Assembly: GCA_022826685.1 (NCBI GenBank)
Contig: JAJDUL010000009.1
Coordinates: 30,834 to 94,833, forward strand
Length of the DNA: 64,000 nucleotides
Direction of reading: 5' to 3'
From: Gemmatimonadota bacterium
GTDB taxonomy: Bacteria > Gemmatimonadota > Gemmatimonadetes > Palauibacterales > Palauibacteraceae
Shown: positions 7,098 through 15,892 of the stretch, piece after piece
Layout: every line of letters starts with the position of its first letter
How positions within the stretch are numbered: position 1 is the stretch's first letter
Notes under the pieces: generated by a model
The model's database searches: none
The model's input: only the letters and a program-made list of their open reading frames with translations
Told to the model about the DNA's origin: nothing
Position numbers and translations under genes: made by a program

Positions 7098-8828
7098 CTA
7101 GCTCAGGCTGAGATGGGCGTATTTCTCCAGGTGACGCGTGGGCATGGCGAGCGCGTCCCGGCGGAAAGGCTCCGCGAGCACGTTCGCGCCTCCCTCGACG
7201 ACCGCGTTGATGACGCACGGCTCGCCGCTCGCCACGGCGTCGCGCACCACGTCCTGGACGTCTCGGTAGTCGTCGACCGTATATCCCCTCGCCCCCATCG
7301 ACTCCGCCACCTTCGCGAAGTCCGGATTGCTGCGCAGGTTCGTGCCCACGAAGCGGTTGCCGTAGAAGTCGATTTGGTTCTTCTTCTCGGCGCCCCATTC
7401 GTGGTTGTTGATGACGATGGCGATGACCGGGATCTCCTCCCGCACCGCCGTCATCACCTCGCTCATGCCGCTGATGCCCCACGCGCCGTCGCCCTGAATG
7501 GCGAACACGGGAGCCGTCGGGTTGCCGATCCCGGCGCCGAGCGCGGCTCCGTACGCGAAGCCGCAGTTCCCCCACGTGAGCGCCGCGAGGTGCTGCCGGG
7601 GGCCGTCGAAGCGGAAGTATCCGTTCGTGATCGAGCAGGTGTTGCCAATGTCCGTGGTCACGAGCGCGTCCCCGGGCAGCGCGCGGGTGAATTCCCACAG
7701 GAAGCGCCGCGGATGCATGAGGGCGTTGGTGGATGAAGACCAGTTCTCGAGCTCCTCGTCCCAGGCCCGCTTCTCCCGGGCAACGTCGGCGATGCGTTCC
7801 TCGTTTCGTCCCGGGTCGGGCAGCGCGTGCCTCAACTCGTCGAGCAACTCGACCGCGTACTCCTTCACGTCCGCGACGGAGAAGAGCGCCGGGATCTTGC
7901 TCATGCCCCACTGTCGGGCGTCCCGGTCGACCTGTATGAGGGTGGCGTCTTCGGGCCAGTAGGTCATGTCGTACTGCGGCAGCAGGCCGAAGACCCCGAG
8001 CCGTGTCCCGAGAGCGAGCACCACGTCGGCCTTGGCGATGGTGCGCATGGCCGCCTTCGACCCGCAGTAGCCGATCGGCCCGCACCCCAGTTCGTGGCTC
8101 CAGGGGAAGGTGTCGTTGTGCAGGTAGGTGTTGACCACCGGCGCGCTCAGGTGCTCGGCAAGCGCCTGGACCTCCTTCAGGGCGTCTCCCTGGCTCACGC
8201 CGCCTCCGGAGACGATGACCGGGTAGCGGGCGCCTCTCAGGATCCGGACCGCCTCTTCGATGTCCCCCCCGCGAGGCCGGCCGGGACCGAGGGCGGGCGT
8301 CGCGAAGATCTCCTCTTCGATGTCGCCGTAGAAGTAGTCCCTGGGGATGTTGAGGTGCGTGGGGCCGAGTTCGAGCTTGGCGCGGTAGAAGCAGCGCCGC
8401 GCGAGTTCGCCCATGCGCTCGGGGCGGTTGACGCGCACCTGGAAGACGGTCTGGGCCTCGAACATCGGCATCTGGTCGAGTTCCTGGAAGCCGCCGGTGC
8501 CGATGCCGAGCGATCCCGTTTCCGGCGTGATGGCGACCACGGGGGAGTGCGCCCAGAAGGCGGCCGCGATCGCGGAGACGAAGTTGGCCGCGCCGGGGCC
8601 GTTCTGGGCGATGCAGGCCTGGGGCCTTCCCGTGACCCTCGCGAGCCCGTCGGCGGCGTGCGCGGCCGCCTGTTCGTGCGCGACCGAGATGAAGCGGATG
8701 CCCGCATCCGGGAAGAGGTCGAGGGCGTCCATGAACGCGGATCCCACCAACCCGAATACCTCCGTCACGCCCTCCGCGACCAGCGTCTCGACGAGCGCTT
8801 CGGAGGGAGTCATCGTCTTTTTCGGCAC
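7098..8828 (-). CDS. xsc: Sulfoacetaldehyde acetyltransferase (ThDP-dependent)
   Basis: A 576-residue ThDP enzyme of the acetolactate-synthase superfamily, which converts sulfoacetaldehyde and phosphate to acetyl phosphate and sulfite. Catalytic Glu is E52 (AHEQAA). The ThDP/Mg motif runs from GDG at 446-448 to NN at 474-475. Xsc-type signatures are WGAEKKN followed by NRFVGTNL, and EPFRRDA near the C-terminus. I chose the GTG at 8828 because GGAGG lies six bases upstream; the ATG at 8813 lacks this. It is the first gene of a four-gene operon (xsc, tpa, RdhA-like, DUF3667) and is divergent from a Na+:alanine symporter. No sulfite oxidase, sulfite exporter or phosphotransacetylase gene is nearby. 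Confidence 0.86.
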   Translation of the reverse strand: MPKKTMTPSEALVETLVAEGVTEVFGLVGSAFMDALDLFPDAGIRFISVAHEQAAAHAADGLARVTGRPQACIAQNGPGAANFVSAIAAAFWAHSPVVAITPETGSLGIGTGGFQELDQMPMFEAQTVFQVRVNRPERMGELARRCFYRAKLELGPTHLNIPRDYFYGDIEEEIFATPALGPGRPRGGDIEEAVRILRGARYPVIVSGGGVSQGDALKEVQALAEHLSAPVVNTYLHNDTFPWSHELGCGPIGYCGSKAAMRTIAKADVVLALGTRLGVFGLLPQYDMTYWPEDATLIQVDRDARQWGMSKIPALFSVADVKEYAVELLDELRHALPDPGRNEERIADVAREKRAWDEELENWSSSTNALMHPRRFLWEFTRALPGDALVTTDIGNTCSITNGYFRFDGPRQHLAALTWGNCGFAYGAALGAGIGNPTAPVFAIQGDGAWGISGMSEVMTAVREEIPVIAIVINNHEWGAEKKNQIDFYGNRFVGTNLRSNPDFAKVAESMGARGYTVDDYRDVQDVVRDAVASGEPCVINAVVEGGANVLAEPFRRDALAMPTRHLEKYAHLSLS

Positions 8829-8936
8829 GTCCAGCCTCCAGCGGTGCGAGCGGCGCGGTTCCGGAAGGGAATCGAGGGCGCCCGTGGCTCCGGCCCGGGC
8901 GCGCATGCAACCCGGGGAACGTAGTATAGGCGCGCC
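8829..8936. promoter_or_regulatory. Divergent intergenic region, xsc / AGCS symporter
   Basis: These 108 bases separate two divergent starts and must hold both promoters. On the plus strand TAGTAT (8922-8927) is a -10-like hexamer only nine bases before the symporter ATG, with no Shine-Dalgarno sequence between, which suggests a leaderless or very short leader. On the minus strand GGAGG precedes the xsc GTG. I see no convincing operator repeat. Confidence 0.35.
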
Positions 8937-10370
8937 ATGGGTGTCGACGAACTCATCAACAGGGTCATGCGGCCGGTCGCGGACGCGGTATCGGAGTTCA
9001 TCTTCTTCTCCGTGCCGGTCGGCGGGGCCGAGATTCCGCTCATCGTGGCGTGGCTTATCGCCGGGGGCGTGTTCTTCACGCTGTACCTGGGCTTCATCAA
9101 CGTGCGGGGCTTCAGGCACGCGCTCGACCTGGTCCGGGGCCGCTACACGGATCCGTCGCAGCCGGGCGAGGTGACGCCCTTTCAGGCGCTCGCGACGGCG
9201 GTCTCGGGGACGGTCGGGATCGGGAACATCGCGGGGGTGGCCGTCGCGATCTCGCTCGGCGGGCCCGGAGCCACGCTCTGGCTGATCATCGCGGGGCTGC
9301 TCGGAATGAGCACCAAGTTCGCCGAGTGCACGCTGGCGGTGAAGTATCGCCACACCCACCCGGACGGCTCCGTCAGCGGCGGCCCGATGTACTATCTGCA
9401 GCACGGCCTGGAGCTGAGGCGTCTGCCGTTGATCGGGCGCGGCCTGGGGATCTTCTACGCCGCCGCCATGGTGCTGGGTTGTCTCGGCATCGGCAACATG
9501 TTCCAGTCCAACCAGGCCGCCGCCATCCTGATCGAGGTGACGGGCGCGGAAGACAGCTTCTTCAGCGACAGGGCCTGGCTGCTGGGCGTCCTCATGGCCG
9601 CCGCGGTGGCGCTGGTCATCGTCGGGGGGATCCGGAGCATCGCCCGGGTCACCTCGAAACTCGTGCCCTTCATGGCCGTGCTCTACGTGCTGTCGGCGCT
9701 GGCGATCATCGCGCTGAACGCCGACCGGCTGCCCGGCGCGTTCGCCCAGATCTGGGAGGGCGCGTTCTCGGCGGACAGCGTCGGCGGCGGCATGATCGGG
9801 GTGATGGTCATCGGGTTCCGCCGGGCCGTGTTCTCGAACGAGGCCGGACTGGGTTCCGCCGCCATCGCGCACTCGGCGGTGCAGACGGACGAACCGTCCA
9901 CCGAGGGCTTCGTCAGCCTGCTCGAGCCGTTCATCGACACGGTCGTCATCTGCACGATGACGGCGCTCGTCATCATCACGACGGTCTACGATCCGTCGCT
10001 GGCGGACGCCGGCATCACCGGCATCGAGATGACGAAGACCGCGTTCGAGAGCACGCTCTCGTGGTCGCCCGTGCCCCTCTCGGTGGCGGCGGTGCTGTTC
10101 GCCTTTTCCACGATGCTCTCATGGAGCTACTACGGCCTGAAGTCGCTCACGTACCTCACGGGCGAGAATCGAGCCGTGGAAGCGGGCTTCAAGCTGTTCT
10201 TCTGCGGTTTCGTGGTCCTGGGCGCGAGCGTGCAGCTGGGAGCGCTGATCGATCTCTCGGACGCCGTGATCTACGTGGTCGCGATTCCCAACCTGCTCGG
10301 CCTGTACCTGCTGGCGCCGGTCCTCAAGCGGGAGATGCACTCCTACCGCGACCGCCTCGCACGCTACTGA
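8937..10370 (+). CDS. Na+:alanine symporter (AGCS family)
   Basis: A 477-residue transporter with about ten to eleven membrane helices. Characteristic AGCS segments include SGTVGIGNIAGVAVAIS, GMSTKFAECTLAVKYR and GGPMYYLQHGL. The family couples Na+ to alanine, glycine or related small amino acids. The gene is divergent from xsc-tpa, whose first reaction makes alanine from pyruvate. The carrier could therefore handle that alanine or import a taurine-like amino compound; this link is inference from context only. No Shine-Dalgarno sequence is evident at the ATG. The gene converges closely on the S9 peptidase gene, 25 bases away. Confidence 0.9.
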   Translation: MGVDELINRVMRPVADAVSEFIFFSVPVGGAEIPLIVAWLIAGGVFFTLYLGFINVRGFRHALDLVRGRYTDPSQPGEVTPFQALATAVSGTVGIGNIAGVAVAISLGGPGATLWLIIAGLLGMSTKFAECTLAVKYRHTHPDGSVSGGPMYYLQHGLELRRLPLIGRGLGIFYAAAMVLGCLGIGNMFQSNQAAAILIEVTGAEDSFFSDRAWLLGVLMAAAVALVIVGGIRSIARVTSKLVPFMAVLYVLSALAIIALNADRLPGAFAQIWEGAFSADSVGGGMIGVMVIGFRRAVFSNEAGLGSAAIAHSAVQTDEPSTEGFVSLLEPFIDTVVICTMTALVIITTVYDPSLADAGITGIEMTKTAFESTLSWSPVPLSVAAVLFAFSTMLSWSYYGLKSLTYLTGENRAVEAGFKLFFCGFVVLGASVQLGALIDLSDAVIYVVAIPNLLGLYLLAPVLKREMHSYRDRLARY

Positions 10371-10395
10371 CCGGGGGCCTCGTCCCGCACGGACA

Positions 10396-13233
10396 TCAGG
10401 GGGGCGGCTTCCCGGCCACGCGCTTCTTCTCCTCCTCCAGCGCGTGCAGCGGCACCCCTTCCGTGATCCACGCGGGCGCGGGCTCCCCCTTCAGGTAGTG
10501 CCCGAACCACTCGAGGATGCGACGGTGGTAGTCCTTCTGGTTCGCCTCCTCGCGGAAACCGTGATCCTCCCCTTCGTAGACCAGCAGCACCATCTGTTTC
10601 CCGGCGCGGCGGGCGAAGTTGAAGAACTCGGTCCCCAGGTCCCAGTCCACCACGCCGTCCTCGTTGCCGAAGGCCATGAGCAGCGGCGTCTCCATGTGAT
10701 GCACCTCGTGGATCGGCGAATTCCGGCGGTGCGCCTCCGGATCCTCCCAGAAGGGCACTTCCATGCGCGCCTGGCCGGTCTCCCAGTGGCTCACTTCGGC
10801 GATGCCCGGGTTCCAGTGCAGCTGGCCCATGAAGCTCACGAAGTCGGTGAGCGGCGCCCCCGCCACGGAAGCCGCGAAGATGTCGGTCCGCGTGGGCAGG
10901 AAGGTCGCCTGGTAGCCGCCCCACGAGTGCCCGATGAGGCCGACGGCGTCCGGGTCCGTCACCCCCATCTCGACGGCTTTCGCCACGGCCGCGCGCACGG
11001 ACTCCAGCGCGCTCACCCCCGGATCCCGCGCCCGGTACACGATGTCCGGCAGCAGCACCGCGTACCCGTGCTGGGTCCAGGCCGAGTAGTTGTAGTAGTC
11101 CCGCTCGCTGGGGACGCGAAAGAAGTGCATCTGCGGCGAGAGGATCTCGTAGGTGTACACGATCGTGGGGACGGCGCGGCCTTCCTCATGGTTCGCGGGG
11201 AGAAGGAGGACGAACTGGAGGTCGCGGCCCGCTTCGCTCACGAAGTCGACGAGTTCCGCGCGACCCCACGCCACCTCGTCGATGAACGGGTTGATCCGCG
11301 TCACCCGGGCGGGGTCGGCGAGGTCGGCTCCCGCGACGAAGTAGTCCGGCGGGTCGTCGAAGCGCTCGGAGCGGTAGATCAGGACGTCGGCGCTGTCTGC
11401 GCGCGTGAGGCCGCCCACCCGCGCGTCCTCCAGGATCAGCGTCTCGGCCAGGTCGCGGGCCGGCGCGGCGGCCCAGCCGGTTGCGAAGCGGGCGTAGCCG
11501 CGCTGCTCCGTCTTCTCGTCGTAGAGGGAGAGGTAGGGGCGCGAGTCGGGGTCGATGCCCGGTTCGTCGTCATCGGTGACGCGGGTCAAGCGGTGGGTGA
11601 CCCCCGTCTCGGCGCCGCGCGTGAGCCGCTCGCCGCCCGAGCCGTCGGGGGCGACGCGCCAGATGTCGTGCTCGTCGTAGAGCAGGACGGCGCGGTCGTC
11701 CTTCAACCAGCCGCCGGGACCGAAGTCGCGCGGAGGGGTGACGTCGGTGGGCGTGTCGTAGTCGGTGTTGGCGAACTCGGCGGCCAGCCCCGACGTCAGA
11801 TCATGCGTCGCCCCCGTGGCGATGTGGAGGCTGTGGTAGGCGGAGCCGTCCCACGAGAGCAGCCAGTCGCCGCCCGCGCTCGGCCACTCGTACCGCACGC
11901 GCGCGTGCAGTTGGCGGCGCTCGCCGGTGTCCGCGTCGACCGCCCACACGTCGTGGTACGGACGGCCGAACATCGCGCCCCACGGGTAGGGCTCGCTGAT
12001 GTCTTCCAGCGCGTACGCCCAGCCCTCCAGGAGTTGCGCGCTCCCCATCAGGTGGGAGCCGAGCACGACGACGCGGTCGTCGTCGAGGTGCCAGACGGCG
12101 AGCAGCGATCGCGCATCGTCACGGTTCTCCGAGACCCGCTGCTCCGGGAAGAGGCGGACATCGCTCGTATGCCAGATCTGCAGGTCCGGGAGGTCGGGTT
12201 CGGAGTCGGCGGGCGGCGCGTCCTCGCTCTCCGGTTCCCCGCTCTCCGGCTCCTCGTCCGCGCCGTCATCGGCATCGGCGCCCGCTTCCGGCTCGGTGGG
12301 CCTGAGCCCGAGGGAGATCATGCGGCCATCGTCCGACCAGGCGGGGGCACGGTGATGGACGACTTCAAGGGTGTCGGGGATGCCGGCGGTGTTTATCCCG
12401 AGGACCATCGTCTCGACGCGGCGGTCAAGAGCGCGCCACGCCAGAACGTCGTAAGCCGTGCCGTCGTCGGAAGCGGCGTCCCGGGAGCGGAGGACGGCCA
12501 GATCCGCCGAGTCGTCGCGCCAGCGGAAGCTCCTGTAGGCCGAAGCGGACGCGTCCGCGGAGCGCAGGGTACCGGCGTCGGCGTCGTACACCTGCACACC
12601 GTTGCCCACATCGGTGCCGGTGGCGACGGCGAGCGCAAGCAGGGATCCGCCCGGGCTCCAGGCCATCTCGCTCACGTTGCCGAAGCTGGTCTCCATCCCC
12701 GTGGCGAGCGTGACGATGCGGAGGTCGGCGCCCTTGCCCGCAGGCTCGTCCGGCGGGTAGCCGCGCAGCGCGAGGAAGCGGCCGGCGGCGTCGAACCCCT
12801 GCTCGGAGACCGCGTCGAATTCACGCGTCTCCCCCGTCTGCAGGTCCATCACCGAAGCCTTTTCGTGGATGGGTTCGTCGCTCTCGGCGAGCCGCTCCCG
12901 TTCCTCCGGCGGCAGGCCGACAGTCCAGGCCAGCCAGCGACCGTCGGGGGAGAAGCGCGGCGCCGAGCCCCAGGGGAACACCCGGACGGAGTCCTCCACG
13001 AGCCGGCGCACGCGGAGTTCCGACGTCTCGTCCACGCGGGTGACCGTGTAGGCGATCCACTCGCCGAAGGGCGAGAACTCGACGCCGCCGAGCCGCTCCC
13101 AGCGGCCGTAGTCGTCGGGCGTGACGAGGGGCCGGTCCTGGGAGGAAGCGGAGGACGGGAATACGAGCGCAAGACCGCCGAGGGCGGCAAGCGCAGCGAG
13201 CATCGGGGACCGGGAGGCCAGGGTCCGGGTCAT
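10396..13233 (-). CDS. Secreted S9 family (prolyl oligopeptidase-like) peptidase
   Basis: A 945-residue protein with a signal peptide (cleavage near the SASSQ segment, residues 28-32), a long beta-propeller region containing an acidic Glu/Asp/Pro insertion, and a C-terminal alpha/beta-hydrolase domain. The catalytic triad is readable as S770 (GHSWGGYQ), D859 (FGNEDGVVD) and H891 (GEDHGFR). Such enzymes cleave short peptides after Pro or other residues in the periplasm or outside. The ATG at 13233 has GGAGG five bases upstream. It is the last gene of a long minus-strand operon and starts nine bases after the preceding LVIVD gene. Confidence 0.9.
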   Translation of the reverse strand: MTRTLASRSPMLAALAALGGLALVFPSSASSQDRPLVTPDDYGRWERLGGVEFSPFGEWIAYTVTRVDETSELRVRRLVEDSVRVFPWGSAPRFSPDGRWLAWTVGLPPEERERLAESDEPIHEKASVMDLQTGETREFDAVSEQGFDAAGRFLALRGYPPDEPAGKGADLRIVTLATGMETSFGNVSEMAWSPGGSLLALAVATGTDVGNGVQVYDADAGTLRSADASASAYRSFRWRDDSADLAVLRSRDAASDDGTAYDVLAWRALDRRVETMVLGINTAGIPDTLEVVHHRAPAWSDDGRMISLGLRPTEPEAGADADDGADEEPESGEPESEDAPPADSEPDLPDLQIWHTSDVRLFPEQRVSENRDDARSLLAVWHLDDDRVVVLGSHLMGSAQLLEGWAYALEDISEPYPWGAMFGRPYHDVWAVDADTGERRQLHARVRYEWPSAGGDWLLSWDGSAYHSLHIATGATHDLTSGLAAEFANTDYDTPTDVTPPRDFGPGGWLKDDRAVLLYDEHDIWRVAPDGSGGERLTRGAETGVTHRLTRVTDDDEPGIDPDSRPYLSLYDEKTEQRGYARFATGWAAAPARDLAETLILEDARVGGLTRADSADVLIYRSERFDDPPDYFVAGADLADPARVTRINPFIDEVAWGRAELVDFVSEAGRDLQFVLLLPANHEEGRAVPTIVYTYEILSPQMHFFRVPSERDYYNYSAWTQHGYAVLLPDIVYRARDPGVSALESVRAAVAKAVEMGVTDPDAVGLIGHSWGGYQATFLPTRTDIFAASVAGAPLTDFVSFMGQLHWNPGIAEVSHWETGQARMEVPFWEDPEAHRRNSPIHEVHHMETPLLMAFGNEDGVVDWDLGTEFFNFARRAGKQMVLLVYEGEDHGFREEANQKDYHRRILEWFGHYLKGEPAPAWITEGVPLHALEEEKKRVAGKPPP

Positions 13234-13242
13234 AGCTCCCTC

Positions 13243-14559
13243 CTAGGGCTGCAGGCGGAGGACGAAGAGGCCCTCGTCCCAGCTGGAAGCCACGAAGATG
13301 CCGCTTTCGAACCAGGGGTAGGTGGACCAGGAGCCGTCGAACGTCTGGTCGTCACGGTCCGGCACCGTGTCGAAGTAGCCCCGTTCCACGGGATTCGCCG
13401 GGTCCGTGATGTCGAGGATGCGGACGCCGAACGTGTAGTTGGAGTGATAGATGAGGCTGCCGTGCACGTAGAGGTTGTGATCGACCGCCTCGCTGGGGCC
13501 CAGGTGCTCCTTCACGAGAACCGGGTCGTCGAGGTCGTCGAGGTCCCACACGAGCAGGCGCGTCCGCGATACCCGGTTGTTCCTCTCGTCGTTCTCGTCG
13601 TTCTGGTAGAAGTACCGGTGGTCCTCGCTGAGCCACCCCTGGTGGATGTAGTCGCGGTCCGCGTAGGTGGCCGTCGACAGCGTCACCGGGTTCGCCTTGT
13701 CCGTCACGTCGGACACGACGATCGCCGTCTCGTTCGAGCCGATGCAGATCTCGCGACCGGCATGTTCGCCGTCGGGACCCCGGTACACGACACACTGGAC
13801 ATCGTGCGTGTACCCGGTGCCGTGCCAGCCCGTCCCCTCCGCGGCGTAGCACCCCGCAAAGCTCGGGTTCTTCGGGTCCGAGAGGTCGATCATGTGCAGG
13901 CCGCCCCCGCAGCTTTCGCCGCCGGCGTTGCTGCCGACGGCGTAGGCGAAGCCGGTCTCCTCGTTGATCGCGAGGTTGTGGACCGCGCTCACATCCCGGT
14001 AGCGCGCATCCGCCCCCAGCTCCGTGAACTCCGTCAGCCCGCGAAGCCGTGTGAGGTCGAGCACCTGCATGCCGTGGCCGGTGATGTAGTCCGCCACGAC
14101 GTACGCGTGGTCCGCGTACACCTTCATGTCGCGCCAGCCGCTGTGCGAGGTCGCGGAGCCCATGAAGGCGATGGGGCGCGGCTCGGTCGGGGTCGAGAGG
14201 TCGACGATGGCGAGCCCGTCGTGGCGTCCCACCAGCGCGTACTCGATGCCCGACTGAGGATCCGTCCACCCCCAGATGTCGTTCACGGCCCAGTCTCCCT
14301 CCGTCCCCGCGGGCGCCTGTCCCGGGCTCAGGTCGGGCAGCGGTACGTGCGCCGCGAGATCCACCCGATGGCAGGGGAACCCGTCCGCCGAGCCGCCCTC
14401 GCAGGGGACGATCTGCGCCACGACGGAAGGCGGGGGATCGGGCGGATCGACCGGATCCGGATCGGGGGGGACGGTCGGGGAATCCTCACATGCGGCAGCG
14501 AGCAGGACCAGCAGAGGGAGCGCGCCTCGCGCGAACGCCTGGATACTCCTGTGAATCAT
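13243..14559 (-). CDS. LVIVD-repeat lipoprotein (choice-of-anchor B type), copy 1
   Basis: A 438-residue predicted lipoprotein with lipobox LAAAC (C24) and a Pro/Asp-rich linker. The propeller-like body is built of LVIVD-type repeats: VRILDITDPANPV, AIVDLSTPTEP, HMIDLSDPKNP. Conserved blocks NDIWGWTDP, SGWRDMKVYADHAYVV, SAVHNLAINEETGFAY and HQGWLSEDHRYFYQND recur in the two paralogues at 14556 and 52678. Known LVIVD proteins are surface or periplasmic, with no firm biochemical role. Its ATG overlaps the stop of copy 2 (ATGA), showing a coupled tandem pair. Confidence 0.85.
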   Translation of the reverse strand: MIHRSIQAFARGALPLLVLLAAACEDSPTVPPDPDPVDPPDPPPSVVAQIVPCEGGSADGFPCHRVDLAAHVPLPDLSPGQAPAGTEGDWAVNDIWGWTDPQSGIEYALVGRHDGLAIVDLSTPTEPRPIAFMGSATSHSGWRDMKVYADHAYVVADYITGHGMQVLDLTRLRGLTEFTELGADARYRDVSAVHNLAINEETGFAYAVGSNAGGESCGGGLHMIDLSDPKNPSFAGCYAAEGTGWHGTGYTHDVQCVVYRGPDGEHAGREICIGSNETAIVVSDVTDKANPVTLSTATYADRDYIHQGWLSEDHRYFYQNDENDERNNRVSRTRLLVWDLDDLDDPVLVKEHLGPSEAVDHNLYVHGSLIYHSNYTFGVRILDITDPANPVERGYFDTVPDRDDQTFDGSWSTYPWFESGIFVASSWDEGLFVLRLQP

Positions 14560-15884
14560 CGCTTCAAGCCCTGCCGCAGGCGCAGGACGAAGAGGCCCTC
14601 ATCCTTGCTGGTGACGACGAAGAGGCCGCTCTCGAAGTAGGGGTAGGTCGACCAGGAACCGTCGAAGTTCGTTTCGTCGTGCTCGGGCACGGTGTCGAAA
14701 TATCCGACCTCGCGGGGGTTCAGGGGGTCCGAGATGTCGAGGATCCGAACGCCGAACGTGTAGTTGGAGTGGTAGATGAAGCCCTCGTGGACATAGATGT
14801 TGTGGTCGATCGCGCCGGTGGGACCGAGGTGTTCCGCGGCCAGGACGGGGTCGTCGAGGTCGGTGAGATCCCACACCAGCATTCGGGTCCGTGAGACCTG
14901 GTTGGTGTATTCGTCCGCCTCATCGTTCTGGTAGAAATACCGGTGGTCCTCGCTGAGCCACCCCTGGTGGACGTATCCGTAATCCGCGTAGCGGGCCGTC
15001 GACAGCGTCGTCGGATTGGCCTTGTCGGTGACATCCGACAGGACGACCGCGTTTTCGTTCGAGCCCACGCAGATCTCCCGGCCCGCGTGCTCTGCATCGG
15101 GCCCCCGATACACGACGCACTGGACATCGTGCGTGTAGCCGGCGCCGCGGCGCCCGGTCCCCTCCTCCGAGTGACACCCCGCAAACGTCGGGTTCTGCGG
15201 ACTGGAAACATCGATCATGTGCAGGCCCCCACCGCAGGTCTCGCCGCCGGAGTTGCTGCCGACGGCGTACGCGAAGCCGGTCTCCTCGTTGATCGCGATG
15301 TTGTGGACGGCACTCACATCCCGGTAGCGCGCATCCGCCTGCAGTTCGGTGAAGTCCGTCAAGCCGCGAAGGCGCGTGAGGTCGAGCACCTGTACTCCGT
15401 GTCCGGTGCTTTCGGAGACCACGAATACGTGATCCGCGTATACCTTCATGTCCCGCCAAACGCTGTGCGAGGTCGCGGACGGCATGAACGCGACGGGCCG
15501 CGGCTCGACGGGGATCGAGAGATCGACGATGGCGAGGCCGTCGTGACGCCCGACCAGCGCATACTCGACCCCGGTCTGCGGGTCGGTCCACCCCCAGATG
15601 TCGTTCGTGAACCAGCGTTCCCTGCCCCCGCCAGGGGTACGGCCCGGTGTCAGATTCGGCAGGGACACACGCCCGACGAGGTCCACGCCCTCGCACGGGA
15701 ATCTGAACGCCCGGCCCCCCTCGCAGACGGTCACCGCCGTGGCGACGGGTGCCGAAGGCGGTTCGGGCGGCTCGGGCGGGCCCGTCGGATTCTCACCGCA
15801 TGCGAGCGAGAGAAGGGCGGGCAGGAGAGCGGCGCCCCGCGCGGCGGCGGGGAGGTTCCCGGGAGTGCGCCCTTCGACTTCCAC
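14556..15884 (-). CDS. LVIVD-repeat lipoprotein (choice-of-anchor B type), copy 2
   Basis: A 442-residue paralogue of the downstream gene, sharing every conserved block (NDIWGWTDP, WRDMKVYADHVFVV, HQGWLSEDHRYFYQND). The start is placed at the GTG at 15884, eight bases after the preceding stop. It gives a signal peptide with lipobox LSLAC (C29), and no better start exists. There is no strong Shine-Dalgarno sequence, so coupling to the upstream gene is likely. The pair arose by tandem duplication. Both keep many cysteines (for example in GGETCGGGLHMID), which may form disulfides outside the cytoplasm. Confidence 0.83.
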   Translation of the reverse strand: MEVEGRTPGNLPAAARGAALLPALLSLACGENPTGPPEPPEPPSAPVATAVTVCEGGRAFRFPCEGVDLVGRVSLPNLTPGRTPGGGRERWFTNDIWGWTDPQTGVEYALVGRHDGLAIVDLSIPVEPRPVAFMPSATSHSVWRDMKVYADHVFVVSESTGHGVQVLDLTRLRGLTDFTELQADARYRDVSAVHNIAINEETGFAYAVGSNSGGETCGGGLHMIDVSSPQNPTFAGCHSEEGTGRRGAGYTHDVQCVVYRGPDAEHAGREICVGSNENAVVLSDVTDKANPTTLSTARYADYGYVHQGWLSEDHRYFYQNDEADEYTNQVSRTRMLVWDLTDLDDPVLAAEHLGPTGAIDHNIYVHEGFIYHSNYTFGVRILDISDPLNPREVGYFDTVPEHDETNFDGSWSTYPYFESGLFVVTSKDEGLFVLRLRQGLKR

Positions 15885-15892
15885 CGGCCGGC

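Noticed and set aside
4514..7111. An 865-codon plus-strand open frame
   Set aside because: It is antisense to tpa and the RdhA-like gene; it is rich in Arg, Val, Gly, Asp and His with no domain pattern.
10444..14640. A 1398-codon plus-strand open frame
   Set aside because: It is antisense to the S9 peptidase and LVIVD lipoprotein genes, whose catalytic and repeat motifs are intact. Long antisense frames are expected at this GC content.
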